13,508 nt of DNA from NCBI GenBank assembly GCA_025354845.1, contig JANXMD010000349.1, positions 1-13,508 of the forward strand, given 5' to 3'. Made by a program: the position numbers and the translations under genes. The stretch is from Verrucomicrobiota bacterium (GTDB lineage: Bacteria; Verrucomicrobiota; Verrucomicrobiia; Limisphaerales; UBA9464). Position 1 is the first letter of the stretch. Every line of letters begins with the position of its first letter. Below the pieces are notes generated by a model that was not told the DNA's origin, did no database searches, and saw only the letters and a program-made list of their open reading frames with translations. This document shows positions 7,245 to 13,499 of the stretch, one piece after another.

Positions 7245-7274
7245 AACCACAGATTCACACAGATGGACACAGAT
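7245..7274 (+). repeat. Dispersed 30-bp CACAGAT repeat, copy A
   Basis: The copy consists of three consecutive 10-base units: AACCACAGAT, TCACACAGAT and GGACACAGAT. All share a CACAGAT core at a 10-base spacing, close to one DNA helical turn. It is upstream of the divergent prepilin gene and, read on the minus strand, extends that gene's open frame. Very similar sequence is common between genes in Verrucomicrobiota; its role is unknown. Confidence 0.85.
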
Positions 7275-7358
7275 CCGAATGATGTTGCCCGAAAGAATTT
7301 GCGGCCATCCGGTCGGTGAGGTTCTTGAGTAACAACTCATCAATGTCTCCCTCTCAGT

Positions 7359-7389
7359 ATCTGTGTTTATCGGTGTCCATCTGTGGTTT
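7359..7389 (-). repeat. Dispersed 30-bp CACAGAT repeat, copy B (inverted)
   Basis: Read on the minus strand, it gives the units AACCACAGAT, GGACACCGAT and AAACACAGAT, again at a 10-base spacing. It lies opposite copy A and just beyond the stop of the 7413-8096 gene. Its middle unit has one substitution in the CACAGAT core. Confidence 0.85.
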
Positions 7390-7412
7390 AAACTTCCGCT
7401 TTTCGGCTCCTC

Positions 7413-8096
7413 TCAGGGAATCCCAGGAAATGGTACCGGCGGAATGCCTGTGCCCGAAACCACCTGGTACAAGTCGTCAAACCGATTTACCCGGCCCCTG
7501 GAGGTCGTTGTTGTCGTCGTCGTCGTCCCCTTGGAGGTGAGACCAAGTCCTTCGGGACGATGCAGGATTGCTGCGGAGAGGAGGTGTTGTTCAAACAGGG
7601 GACGCAGGTTTTCGTATTCCGCCAGCGTTCCCGGCCAAAATGCCACTACCCTGGGTTTCACTGCGCCGAGCGCGGCGCGCTGCTCATCGGAGAGAAACGG
7701 CGGACCAAGGAGCGAGACAATGACATCGGCGGGACCTGCCTTGCGCAGCAGCTCCACAAAATCTCCGGGCGGCACCTGCAAGGGACGAAGCGGGTCCAAC
7801 TGGATGGCGCGCACCGCCACCGGCGGAGTCCCCGCCTCCTTCAGAGCCTTCTGTAGCGCCGCGGTGAGGGCATCGAACGAGGGCTGCGGAAACGTCTCGG
7901 TGTCGCGCGAAATGAGCACGATTCGTCCACCCGGCTTGAGGAGCTTCCCGGTTTCCGCCGCCAGCATGCGACCAATTTCCATCGGCAGCGCCACCGGTTT
8001 TTCGGGCGGGGCATCGTGGAGCGACCGCCAAATGACCCCGAACGACGCGAGCCACGCCACGACCGAAAGAATCGAAATGAGGTGCGTGCGATTCAT
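7413..8096 (-). CDS. Hypothetical single-TM protein with poly-threonine tract
   Basis: The protein has 227 residues from ATG 8096. The frame is open to 8186, but that part overlaps the prepilin gene, and Met at 8096 opens a clear membrane anchor, MNRTHLISILSVVAWLASFGVIW. The body (about 35-185) has alternating beta/alpha character: GGRIVLISRDTETF, ALTAALQKALKEAG, ADVIVSLLGPPFLS and KPRVVAFWPGT. This looks like a Rossmann or periplasmic-binding-like fold; no family is recognised. Residues 191-198 are eight threonines encoded by a GTC/GTT microsatellite. The last residues, SGTGIPPVPFPGIP, derive from a palindromic dispersed-repeat-like sequence. The tail from about 188 therefore looks acquired and may not be part of the folded domain. 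The gene follows the upstream prepilin-like gene by 43 bases. Confidence 0.7.
   Translation of the reverse strand: MNRTHLISILSVVAWLASFGVIWRSLHDAPPEKPVALPMEIGRMLAAETGKLLKPGGRIVLISRDTETFPQPSFDALTAALQKALKEAGTPPVAVRAIQLDPLRPLQVPPGDFVELLRKAGPADVIVSLLGPPFLSDEQRAALGAVKPRVVAFWPGTLAEYENLRPLFEQHLLSAAILHRPEGLGLTSKGTTTTTTTTSRGRVNRFDDLYQVVSGTGIPPVPFPGIP
7432..7454 (-). repeat. Imperfect palindrome coding the GTGIPPVP tail
   Basis: Arms GGTACCGGC (7432-7440) and GCCTGTGCC (7446-7454) match at seven of nine positions around a five-base centre. Read on the minus strand it codes GTGIPPVP. In my knowledge, palindromes coding this peptide recur as dispersed elements at gene ends in Verrucomicrobiota and Planctomycetota; only one copy is present in this window. 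Confidence 0.5.
7504..7527 (+). repeat. GTC/GTT trinucleotide microsatellite (8 units)
   Basis: Eight successive units read GTC, GTT, GTT, then five GTC. On the minus strand they code the Thr191-Thr198 run of the 7413-8096 gene. Slippage by whole units would change the length of the tract without breaking the frame. Confidence 0.9.
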
Positions 8097-8139
8097 GCGA
8101 CCGGAGGCCTCCACGACCGGATTCCGGACTTCCAGTCGC

Positions 8140-8862
8140 TCAAAAGACCCCCCGAGGCTTGGAAAAAACGACATTGGTCTGACCAATCGCCAAACAGCTG
8201 CTGATCTGCTCGCGCAGTCCCGGCGTCTTGGTGTTCTTCACACTTCCGTCCGCGATGGCCAGATTGCCGTTGCGGACGTGCAGCGTCGCATCCCACGCGG
8301 CGTCGATCGACGAACCGAGGAAGATGCTCCATGACGGATCCAGTCCGCCGCCACCCCCGAGCACATTCATATCCCCGGCCACGATGGTCTGCGGACGCGC
8401 TTCCGTGGCGGTGGTGCCGAGGAAGTAGCTGACGTTCGCGTCCCCAACGAGGAAGGACCAGTTGGTTCCCGGCTTGCGCACCACATCCGTGGGACACACC
8501 AGGATCCGCATCGACCCCAGCTCGTTGGAGCAGATGCGGACGTGATCCGTCCAATCCGGAGAATCCAAACTGCCGCCATTGGTGACCGACAGGTTCCACG
8601 GGTACTTCTCGCGATTCTCATTCGCCCACAGTCGGAAGGCGAGGGAGGTCTGCCGGAGATTGTTCAGGCAAAGGGTTTGCTTGGCCTTGGCCTTGGCCTT
8701 CGCGAGCGCGGGCAGGAGCATCCCGGCCAGCACGGCAATGATGGCGATGACCACCAGCAGCTCAATGAGGGTGAACGCCCGCGAACCGGGTGCCACTCCA
8801 TTGGGGTGGCGATCGATACGGGGCGCCGCGGGCGCCGTAAGGTTCCGATGGATAAATAGCAT
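8140..8862 (-). CDS. Prepilin-like secreted protein with N-terminal methylation motif
   Basis: The protein has 240 residues from ATG 8862, with an AGGGGGTGG purine run about ten bases upstream supporting this start. A long leader (29 residues, MLFIHRNLTA to SRA) precedes FTLIELLVVIAIIAVLAGM: cleavage is expected at A29|F30, with Glu34 at mature position 5. The helix continues into LLPALAKAKAKAKQTLC, where an Ala-Lys run is coded by a tandem GCCAAG hexamer. The body contains NNLRQTSLAFRLWANENREKYPW, ILVCPTDVVRK and SYFLGTTATEARPQTI. It ends with the C-terminal motif NLAIADGSVKN (DG near 205) found in this prepilin-like family. It is probably cleaved by a prepilin peptidase and exported; its filament role is unproven. 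It heads a probable unit running down to the NAGPA gene. Confidence 0.9.
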   Translation of the reverse strand: MLFIHRNLTAPAAPRIDRHPNGVAPGSRAFTLIELLVVIAIIAVLAGMLLPALAKAKAKAKQTLCLNNLRQTSLAFRLWANENREKYPWNLSVTNGGSLDSPDWTDHVRICSNELGSMRILVCPTDVVRKPGTNWSFLVGDANVSYFLGTTATEARPQTIVAGDMNVLGGGGGLDPSWSIFLGSSIDAAWDATLHVRNGNLAIADGSVKNTKTPGLREQISSCLAIGQTNVVFSKPRGVF

Positions 8863-9004
8863 GAGCCAATGCCACCCCCTTCACGGAGCAAGGTGGCGAA
8901 AGTAAGACAGCGATTGTTTAGCAGAAATTGGGCCAGCGAGAAAGGCTGCAATTCGAATCGGAAGAACGGGCCTGAACCACGGGGCCTCTCAGTCAACCGC
9001 GGCC

Positions 9005-10528
9005 TCAGCGCACTCGCTCAATGCGTAGCGACTTGAGATCGAACCACGCCTCGCCCGACCGACCGCGAACTTCGCACAGAATATCCACAGGAACGGTGGG
9101 GCCGGCCAACGCGTCTTGAATCTCAAAGTCGACGCTCCGAGTCCTCCAGTCCTGGGTACCCATCGACGGGTCAGAGATCCCCTGGGCCCCCGCCACTCGG
9201 AGACGGGCTCCATGCCGCTGTCCATAAGTCATCGGCAGCAAGGCGCGGGTCCGGATGCTTCCCTCGACGCGATACGCCCCGGGACTCAACCGCAGCGTAG
9301 CGTGCCACACGACCGCAGCGTCTCCGGAAAGCCGGGCATGCAATGAGTGCTCCCCACCGGTGCCTACCTCTTCACCTTTCGCGATCGGATCGGCCCCCAG
9401 CGGATCGAGGGTCCATCGGGTCAGGGGGCGCAATTCCCCCACTCGGAGCCCACCCGTCGAAGCGGCATCGATCGATGCCAACTGATGCGCGACGTCTCGC
9501 GCCCGGGCGCGCATCCGCTCGCGCAACGCCTCGACCGCCGGACGCACTTCCTCCGCTTCCTCGGAGCGGAGGGCGGCAATCAGCGGCGCGGCAAGCCGAT
9601 CGAGGCGCACCGCCCAAGCGGCCTCATCGCCAAATTGGACGAGCAGAGCCCGAACCCGTTCCTCGAACTGGCGTTGGCCCTCCGGATGGGACCGAATCAG
9701 CTGCGCCAACAGGCCACCCGGTGCCGGATCCCAGGGGAAATCCGGCGTGCCCACCACTTGATCCATTCCATGCGGCAGCAACGCCAACCGAGGCTTCACT
9801 CCCTGCTCGACGAGGCGGAAGTTATTGCGAGCGGCGAGATATCCGTCGCGATGACCCACAAGGGCCTCCACCGCGAGATAGCTGACGCACTCAGGCAGAT
9901 CTACCACCTGATTTAAATGGCTCCACTGACGTTCGGGATCCGATTCCAATCGCACTGCCTCCAGCGCGGGAACCCGGTCGTCTTCCCCAAACGATCGGGC
10001 CGGTGCTCCCGGAAAAGTGCGGCGGAGAAACGCCGCGTCGACTCCCTCGACAAGCACGTAGAGTCCGAGCGGGCGTCCGTTGAGCACGACACGCGCCTGG
10101 GTAACAGCGGGCGCCGGCACGCCGGCCTCGCGAAACCACGTGGTCGCCAGCGCTTCCTGCAGACGACTCGGATCTTCGACGCAATTGTTGAGATGCATCG
10201 AGCGGCGCGTCGACGGAGCGGAAACGGACGATGCCTCCTCCCAAACGACGGTCAGCCCGGGACGGCCGGAAACGGGTCGGAAGCTTCCCTTGGCCCCTTT
10301 CAATCGTACCTGCGCAGTCGGTAGATTTGTTCCATTCCAGTCCAGCCGGACGGGCACCAAATCGCGTGGGCGGGACTCGAGGTGCGCCAATGACTCCGGG
10401 GACAGGATCAGGTGAATCTCCGAAATCGTCGAAGCCCCCACCCGTACCGACGCCGCCACCCAGATCAGCAGTAAGCAGAGCCGGGACAAATCGTGGACCG
10501 TGCCGCAACCGACCTCACGTCCCCGCAC
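9005..10528 (-). CDS. Secreted CotH-family protein with C-terminal beta-sandwich region
   Basis: About 507 residues from GTG 10528. The frame is open to GTG 10594, but those codons (reading FICVNLWF) are the 30-bp dispersed repeat. TTG 10489 is another option, so the exact start is uncertain. A signal peptide is visible (LSRLCLLLIWVAASVRVGAS, about residues 14-33). The CotH region (about 45-270) has VRLKGAKGSFRPVSGRPGL, then NNCVEDPSRLQEALATTWF, then ARVVLNGRPLGLYVLVEGVD, then DGYLAARNNFRL and LLPHGMDQVVG. The last two match the catalytic/metal-binding part of CotH, an atypical kinase fold, with PHGMD where other members have PWDLD. Bacillus CotH phosphorylates spore-coat proteins; the substrate here is unknown. 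Residues 285-350 form a helical, Arg/Glu-rich region. Residues about 370-507 look like a carbohydrate-binding-type beta-sandwich (VVWHATLRLSPGAYRVEGSI). It lies downstream of two NAGPA genes on the same strand. Confidence 0.88.
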   Translation of the reverse strand: MRGREVGCGTVHDLSRLCLLLIWVAASVRVGASTISEIHLILSPESLAHLESRPRDLVPVRLDWNGTNLPTAQVRLKGAKGSFRPVSGRPGLTVVWEEASSVSAPSTRRSMHLNNCVEDPSRLQEALATTWFREAGVPAPAVTQARVVLNGRPLGLYVLVEGVDAAFLRRTFPGAPARSFGEDDRVPALEAVRLESDPERQWSHLNQVVDLPECVSYLAVEALVGHRDGYLAARNNFRLVEQGVKPRLALLPHGMDQVVGTPDFPWDPAPGGLLAQLIRSHPEGQRQFEERVRALLVQFGDEAAWAVRLDRLAAPLIAALRSEEAEEVRPAVEALRERMRARARDVAHQLASIDAASTGGLRVGELRPLTRWTLDPLGADPIAKGEEVGTGGEHSLHARLSGDAAVVWHATLRLSPGAYRVEGSIRTRALLPMTYGQRHGARLRVAGAQGISDPSMGTQDWRTRSVDFEIQDALAGPTVPVDILCEVRGRSGEAWFDLKSLRIERVR

Positions 10529-10568
10529 CGGACGGTTGAGCCTGGATCCGGGAGTTGAAGAAGACAGA

Positions 10569-10598
10569 AACCACAGATTCACACAGATAAACACAGAT
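10569..10598 (+). repeat. Dispersed 30-bp CACAGAT repeat, copy C
   Basis: The copy consists of three 10-base units: AACCACAGAT, TCACACAGAT and AAACACAGAT. It sits between the NAGPA and CotH genes, upstream of the CotH signal peptide. Its third unit matches copy B and its second matches copy A, so the copies look like mosaics of a small set of interchangeable units. Confidence 0.85.
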
Positions 10599-10633
10599 CA
10601 ATAAAACCCCGAGGCTCGATTCCAAGCCGCAAT

Positions 10634-10678
10634 CCCCATCTCCCATCTCCCATCTCCCATCTCCGATCTCCGATCCCA
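10634..10678. repeat. 7-bp minisatellite with G-quadruplex potential on the minus strand
   Basis: Four CATCTCC units (10637-10664) are followed by GATCTCC (10665-10671) and a degenerate GATCCCA. On the minus strand, the sense strand of the flanking genes, bases 10658-10634 contain four runs of at least three G separated by four-base AGAT loops, the textbook pattern for an intramolecular G-quadruplex. It lies ten bases beyond the end of the NAGPA gene that stops at 10688, so the structure could form in a transcript running on into the CotH gene. Confidence 0.85.
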
Positions 10679-10687
10679 GTCCGCGGC

Positions 10688-11911
10688 TCACTCGCTCCGC
10701 GCATGTCGGACACGAGGCTGGAGCACCACCAGGGAATTGGCACCGGGCCGTTCGTGTCCCTCGGAAGGACTGTTCATGACATTGCCGCGCACCCACAAGG
10801 TCGCCGACCCCCCTCCATCGAGATTCATCGCCTCCTCGCAGCCCAACTTTAGCATGCAGGCGGCCAGTTCAGGAAAGGTCATTCCGACCGACAACTGGCT
10901 CTGGCGTCCATCGACCTCCACCAAAAAAAACGACTCCTTGTTCCAGCCAATCGCCGTGCGGGGATGACGCATCAGAATTCCCGACCATTCCATGGCGCGT
11001 CCATTGCGAACGAGAGTCGGCCCCCCACCGATCGCCGTCCGGACTTCGGGAAGCGCGGGTGTCGACCGGGTTTCGAGCCGAAGGTGGGTCCCCTCCGCCA
11101 ATCCTGAAGTCTTGACCGCCACACCGGGTCCCAGCGAGAGCACCCAGGCTCCCGGGGGAATCAACGTGTCCCCCGCCAGACGGATCGAGTGAACTCGAAC
11201 GCTGAGAATCGACTCCGGACGCAGCGGCCGTCCCGCATCCGCTCCAACCGGTTTGACGACCAACTCCACGCCACCCTGAGTGCGGGTCGTGGCGCCCATT
11301 CTTTGGGTGTACAGCACCACCGCATCGGCACCGCGCGGCTCGTTCAATCCCATGGAGTGGCGCGTGCCGTCGGGAAGCACACAGGCAAAGTGCGAAATCA
11401 CATTGGTGGACCTCGGTTGGCCGGAGGCATCCAACCAGAAACAGGCATGCCCCGCCGGGGCACTGATCAATTCCCCCTGGTAAATCTGCAGGTCGCGCGG
11501 ATCTCCGGGCACCTGGGATTCGTTGGTGTAAAAGTCACCGTTCACCGCCGCAATGGGCGACCCGAGTTCTGGATCCAGCCGCGCAAGCTGCTCGGATACC
11601 GTGCTCATCCCGAGATGATTTGAAGCGCCCAACGTGGTGGTAAGCACTAATTCCCGATGGGTTCGGGCCCACTTGAAGACATGAATCGACCAGGGAATTC
11701 CGGAAACCTCCTCGTGTGTGTAGCTGTAACCGCGATCGGGATGTGTCGCCGTCAAAGGCGAGATCTCCTCCCGTCCACTGGCTTTCAGGTTCCCGATTTC
11801 CAGCCCAGCGGTTGCCATAAGGCACACCGCCAACATCCACCCAACCAAGAGGTTGGAGGCACGCAACGGTCCCGGAGTGTCCGGAAGTTGAAGGCCGTGG
11901 GTGGGAGTCAT
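10688..11911 (-). CDS. Secreted/anchored phosphodiester glycosidase domain protein (NAGPA), paralogue 2
   Basis: The protein has 407 residues from ATG 11911; the open frame reaches a TTG at 11926, which I consider less likely. A hydrophobic segment at about 20-37 (NLLVGWMLAVCLMATAGL) serves as signal peptide or anchor after an unusually long n-region. The NAGPA domain spans about 70-400: IPWSIHVFK at 72-80, AAVNGDFYTN at 121-130, GGGPTLVRNG at 295-304, RHPRTAIGW at 315-323, VEVDGRQSQLSVG at 331-343 and AMNLDGGGSATLW at 361-373, closing with RPGANSLVV. The family hydrolyses sugar phosphodiesters, with the DGGGS region near the active site; the substrate here is unknown. It has clear end-to-end similarity to the next gene upstream (11961-13151) from IPWSIHV to the end, with a 49-base gap, so the two arose by tandem duplication. 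Confidence 0.9.
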   Translation of the reverse strand: MTPTHGLQLPDTPGPLRASNLLVGWMLAVCLMATAGLEIGNLKASGREEISPLTATHPDRGYSYTHEEVSGIPWSIHVFKWARTHRELVLTTTLGASNHLGMSTVSEQLARLDPELGSPIAAVNGDFYTNESQVPGDPRDLQIYQGELISAPAGHACFWLDASGQPRSTNVISHFACVLPDGTRHSMGLNEPRGADAVVLYTQRMGATTRTQGGVELVVKPVGADAGRPLRPESILSVRVHSIRLAGDTLIPPGAWVLSLGPGVAVKTSGLAEGTHLRLETRSTPALPEVRTAIGGGPTLVRNGRAMEWSGILMRHPRTAIGWNKESFFLVEVDGRQSQLSVGMTFPELAACMLKLGCEEAMNLDGGGSATLWVRGNVMNSPSEGHERPGANSLVVLQPRVRHARSE

Positions 11912-11960
11912 GAGGTCAACCAGCAAAGCAACACCAATGCCAGAACTAAAGGCGAGAACC

Positions 11961-13151
11961 TCATTTTCCGCCGGCCGCTGAGGCCCGTCGGATCACCATC
12001 AACGAGTTCGAGATGGGGCGTTCCTTGCCATCGCACGGGCTATTTCGGACGGATCCCCCCAGCCACAACGTGGACGAGCCACCGCCATCCAGGTTCACCC
12101 CCTCCTCACACCCGAGGGACACCAGGAAATCGCCCAACTCTTCGAGGGTCATGCCCACGGAAAGTTCCTTCTGGCGACCATCTACCTCGACGAGGAACAC
12201 CGCGTTGCGATTCCACCCAACGGCGGATCGCGGATGGCGCTCGAGCATGGAGCTGAATTCGTAGGACTCTCCCCCGGGAATGCGGATTTTTTGTCGACGC
12301 CCTCCCTGAACCAGCAGGGGGCCTCCGCCGAGGGCCGTGGACACCGCGGGCAAAGCCGGAACGGTGGCAAAGGAGAGGGAGAGCAAGGAGCCCACGGGCA
12401 CCGCCGGGGTTTTGCGGGACAGCGCCGGCCCCATCGAGAGCACCCAGGTTCCCGCGGCGACGGGGGTGTTCCCTGCGTCCCGCATCTCGCGCACTCTGAC
12501 CCGCACGACCGCACCCGGGAGGGCGGCGAGCGGCCGAGCCGGTTCCGTCGGTTCGAGCACCCATTCGCGCCCCCCGGTGGTGCGCGTTCCGCCTCCCATG
12601 GAGGGAGTGTACAACACCACAGCGTCGACCTTTCGCTCTTCGTTCAGCCCAATCGGCTGCGCGACCCCATCCGGCCAGCTCACCTGAAATCGCGACACCA
12701 CCGGCCCGGCCTGCGGATTTCCGGCGCTATCAATCCACAGCGCCACGCCGCCGTTGGGTCCGCTAACCAATTCACCCGACAAGATTTGCAACCCACGGGA
12801 GTCCCCCGCGTAAGCACGATCCCGCTGATAGAAGTCTCCATTGATCGCCGCCTCGACCTTGCCCAACGCCGTCGGCACCGCGGCGATCTGGGCTGAAAGA
12901 GTACTCAACCCTACCGCCCCGGGACCTGCGTGGCGGGATTCCAATCGCAATTCCGCCCGCTTCCGATCGATTTGGACCACGTGGATGGACCACGGAATGT
13001 CCGGGAGCCGCCGCTGACCGTAGGCAATTCCAGGGCTCACCTCGGCCAGTGGCAAAACCACCTCCTTCGCCCCCATCTGGTTCCCGGACAAAAGCGACCA
13101 AGCGAGGAGCATCGCCGCAACGGATTGCCGGAGTAGAATCGTGGGGCTCAT
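11961..13151 (-). CDS. Secreted phosphodiester glycosidase domain protein (NAGPA), paralogue 1
   Basis: The protein has 396 residues from ATG 13151, chosen because it opens a good signal peptide (MSPTILLRQSVAAMLLAWSLLSG). The frame runs on to 13265, but the extra 38 residues are polar with no leader character. The NAGPA domain spans about 50-390: IPWSIHVVQ at 52-60, AAINGDFYQR at 101-110, GGGPLLVQGG at 275-284, RHPRSAVGW at 305-313, VEVDGRQKELSVG at 321-333 and GVNLDGGGSSTLW at 351-363, closing with RPISNSLMVI. All family motifs found in its downstream paralogue are preserved, so both are probably active and exported. An insertion of about 10 residues near 285-300 (RRQKIRIPGGESYEF) separates the GGGP and RHPR motifs more widely than in the paralogue. 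It is the first gene of the likely NAGPA-NAGPA-CotH unit. Confidence 0.9.
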   Translation of the reverse strand: MSPTILLRQSVAAMLLAWSLLSGNQMGAKEVVLPLAEVSPGIAYGQRRLPDIPWSIHVVQIDRKRAELRLESRHAGPGAVGLSTLSAQIAAVPTALGKVEAAINGDFYQRDRAYAGDSRGLQILSGELVSGPNGGVALWIDSAGNPQAGPVVSRFQVSWPDGVAQPIGLNEERKVDAVVLYTPSMGGGTRTTGGREWVLEPTEPARPLAALPGAVVRVRVREMRDAGNTPVAAGTWVLSMGPALSRKTPAVPVGSLLSLSFATVPALPAVSTALGGGPLLVQGGRRQKIRIPGGESYEFSSMLERHPRSAVGWNRNAVFLVEVDGRQKELSVGMTLEELGDFLVSLGCEEGVNLDGGGSSTLWLGGSVRNSPCDGKERPISNSLMVIRRASAAGGK

Positions 13152-13292
13152 GTCGGGGCATTTTATGGACTGCAGAACCGCTCGGAGTTCAGTGCGTATG
13201 ACGGCAGGATTTCGAAACTTAGCCTCCGTGAGAAAAAACGCCAGCGGCTGGTAAAACCCTCGCATTTGACCGCCGGTAGCCGTGGTTTGGTT

Positions 13293-13320
13293 GCACTCCG
13301 GGACCGTTCGGAGTCCATTG
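13293..13320 (+). repeat. 28-bp palindromic repeat, copy 1
   Basis: It is identical over 28 bases to 13472-13499. Internally, arms ACTCCG and CGGAGT flank an eight-base GGACCGTT centre. Flanking sequence differs between copies, so the repeat unit ends sharply at its CCATTG end. Confidence 0.85.
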
Positions 13321-13366
13321 GCTCAAGTGCTTTCCATCCGATTGTGGATGAGCGCGGCAGCGTCCT

Positions 13367-13390
13367 GGAGTGCGCGAGTCCTCTCGCGCT
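13367..13390 (+). repeat. Hairpin element, version 1
   Basis: GGAGT is followed by a perfect 7-bp stem, GCGCGAG and CTCGCGC, around the loop TCCT, then T. Read on the minus strand, the architecture and loop match the element at 13455-13478, but two stem positions differ and their partners differ to match. Confidence 0.75.
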
Positions 13391-13454
13391 CTCGACTCGC
13401 GGACCCCGTTGCAGGACCAGACGCCGCGTTCTTTCGCATCCCGTTCCCAGCCAG

Positions 13455-13478
13455 AGCGGCAGAGGACTGCCGCACTCC
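13455..13478 (-). repeat. Hairpin element, version 2 (inverted)
   Basis: On the minus strand: GGAGT, a perfect stem of GCGGCAG and CTGCCGC, loop TCCT, then T. It shares its GGAGT end with the 28-bp repeat copy 2. The sequence resembles a palindrome I know as widespread between genes of Verrucomicrobiota; that recognition is from memory and untested here. Confidence 0.75.
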
Positions 13479-13499
13479 GGGACCGTTCGGAGTCCATTG
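13472..13499 (+). repeat. 28-bp palindromic repeat, copy 2
   Basis: An exact second copy of 13293-13320, 179 bases further on and in the same orientation. Its first seven bases overlap the foot of hairpin version 2, suggesting that the two elements are joined parts of one larger mobile unit. Confidence 0.85.

Larger units (their letters stand above)
7217..7412. other. Intergenic region containing an inverted pair of dispersed repeats
   Basis: This 196-base gap holds no credible gene. It contains two 30-bp CACAGAT-type repeats facing each other, listed separately, around an 84-base spacer (7275-7358). The arrangement would let about 30 bp fold back as a cruciform in DNA or as a long-armed hairpin in RNA. 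The spacer has a small GAGT-AACA-ACTC stem-loop. No confident promoter was identified. Confidence 0.6.

Noticed and set aside
7363..8334. Plus-strand open frame starting inside repeat copy B
   Set aside because: It starts with the repeat-derived FIGVHLWF peptide and continues antisense to two minus-strand genes; composition is Ser/Arg/Pro-rich with no domain.
8681..8703. Tandem GCCAAG hexamer in the prepilin gene (8140-8862) as a regulatory repeat
   Set aside because: It simply codes the Ala-Lys run after the prepilin helix, a common feature of this protein family (KAKAKA), so protein-level selection explains it.
9343..9916. Two plus-strand frames of 180-189 codons inside the CotH region
   Set aside because: They are antisense to the C-terminal half of the CotH gene, overlap each other in different frames and consist mostly of Arg/Pro/Ala.
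10634..10678. CRISPR-like short array
   Set aside because: The units are 7 bp in tandem with no spacers, so this is a minisatellite. The 30-bp CACAGAT elements likewise have no regular spacer array and no cas gene is present.
13219..13497. 92-codon minus-strand frame at the right end
   Set aside because: It crosses the palindromic repeats and hairpins, is Arg/Ser/Gly-rich, and reads repeat-derived peptides; no domain or start signal.
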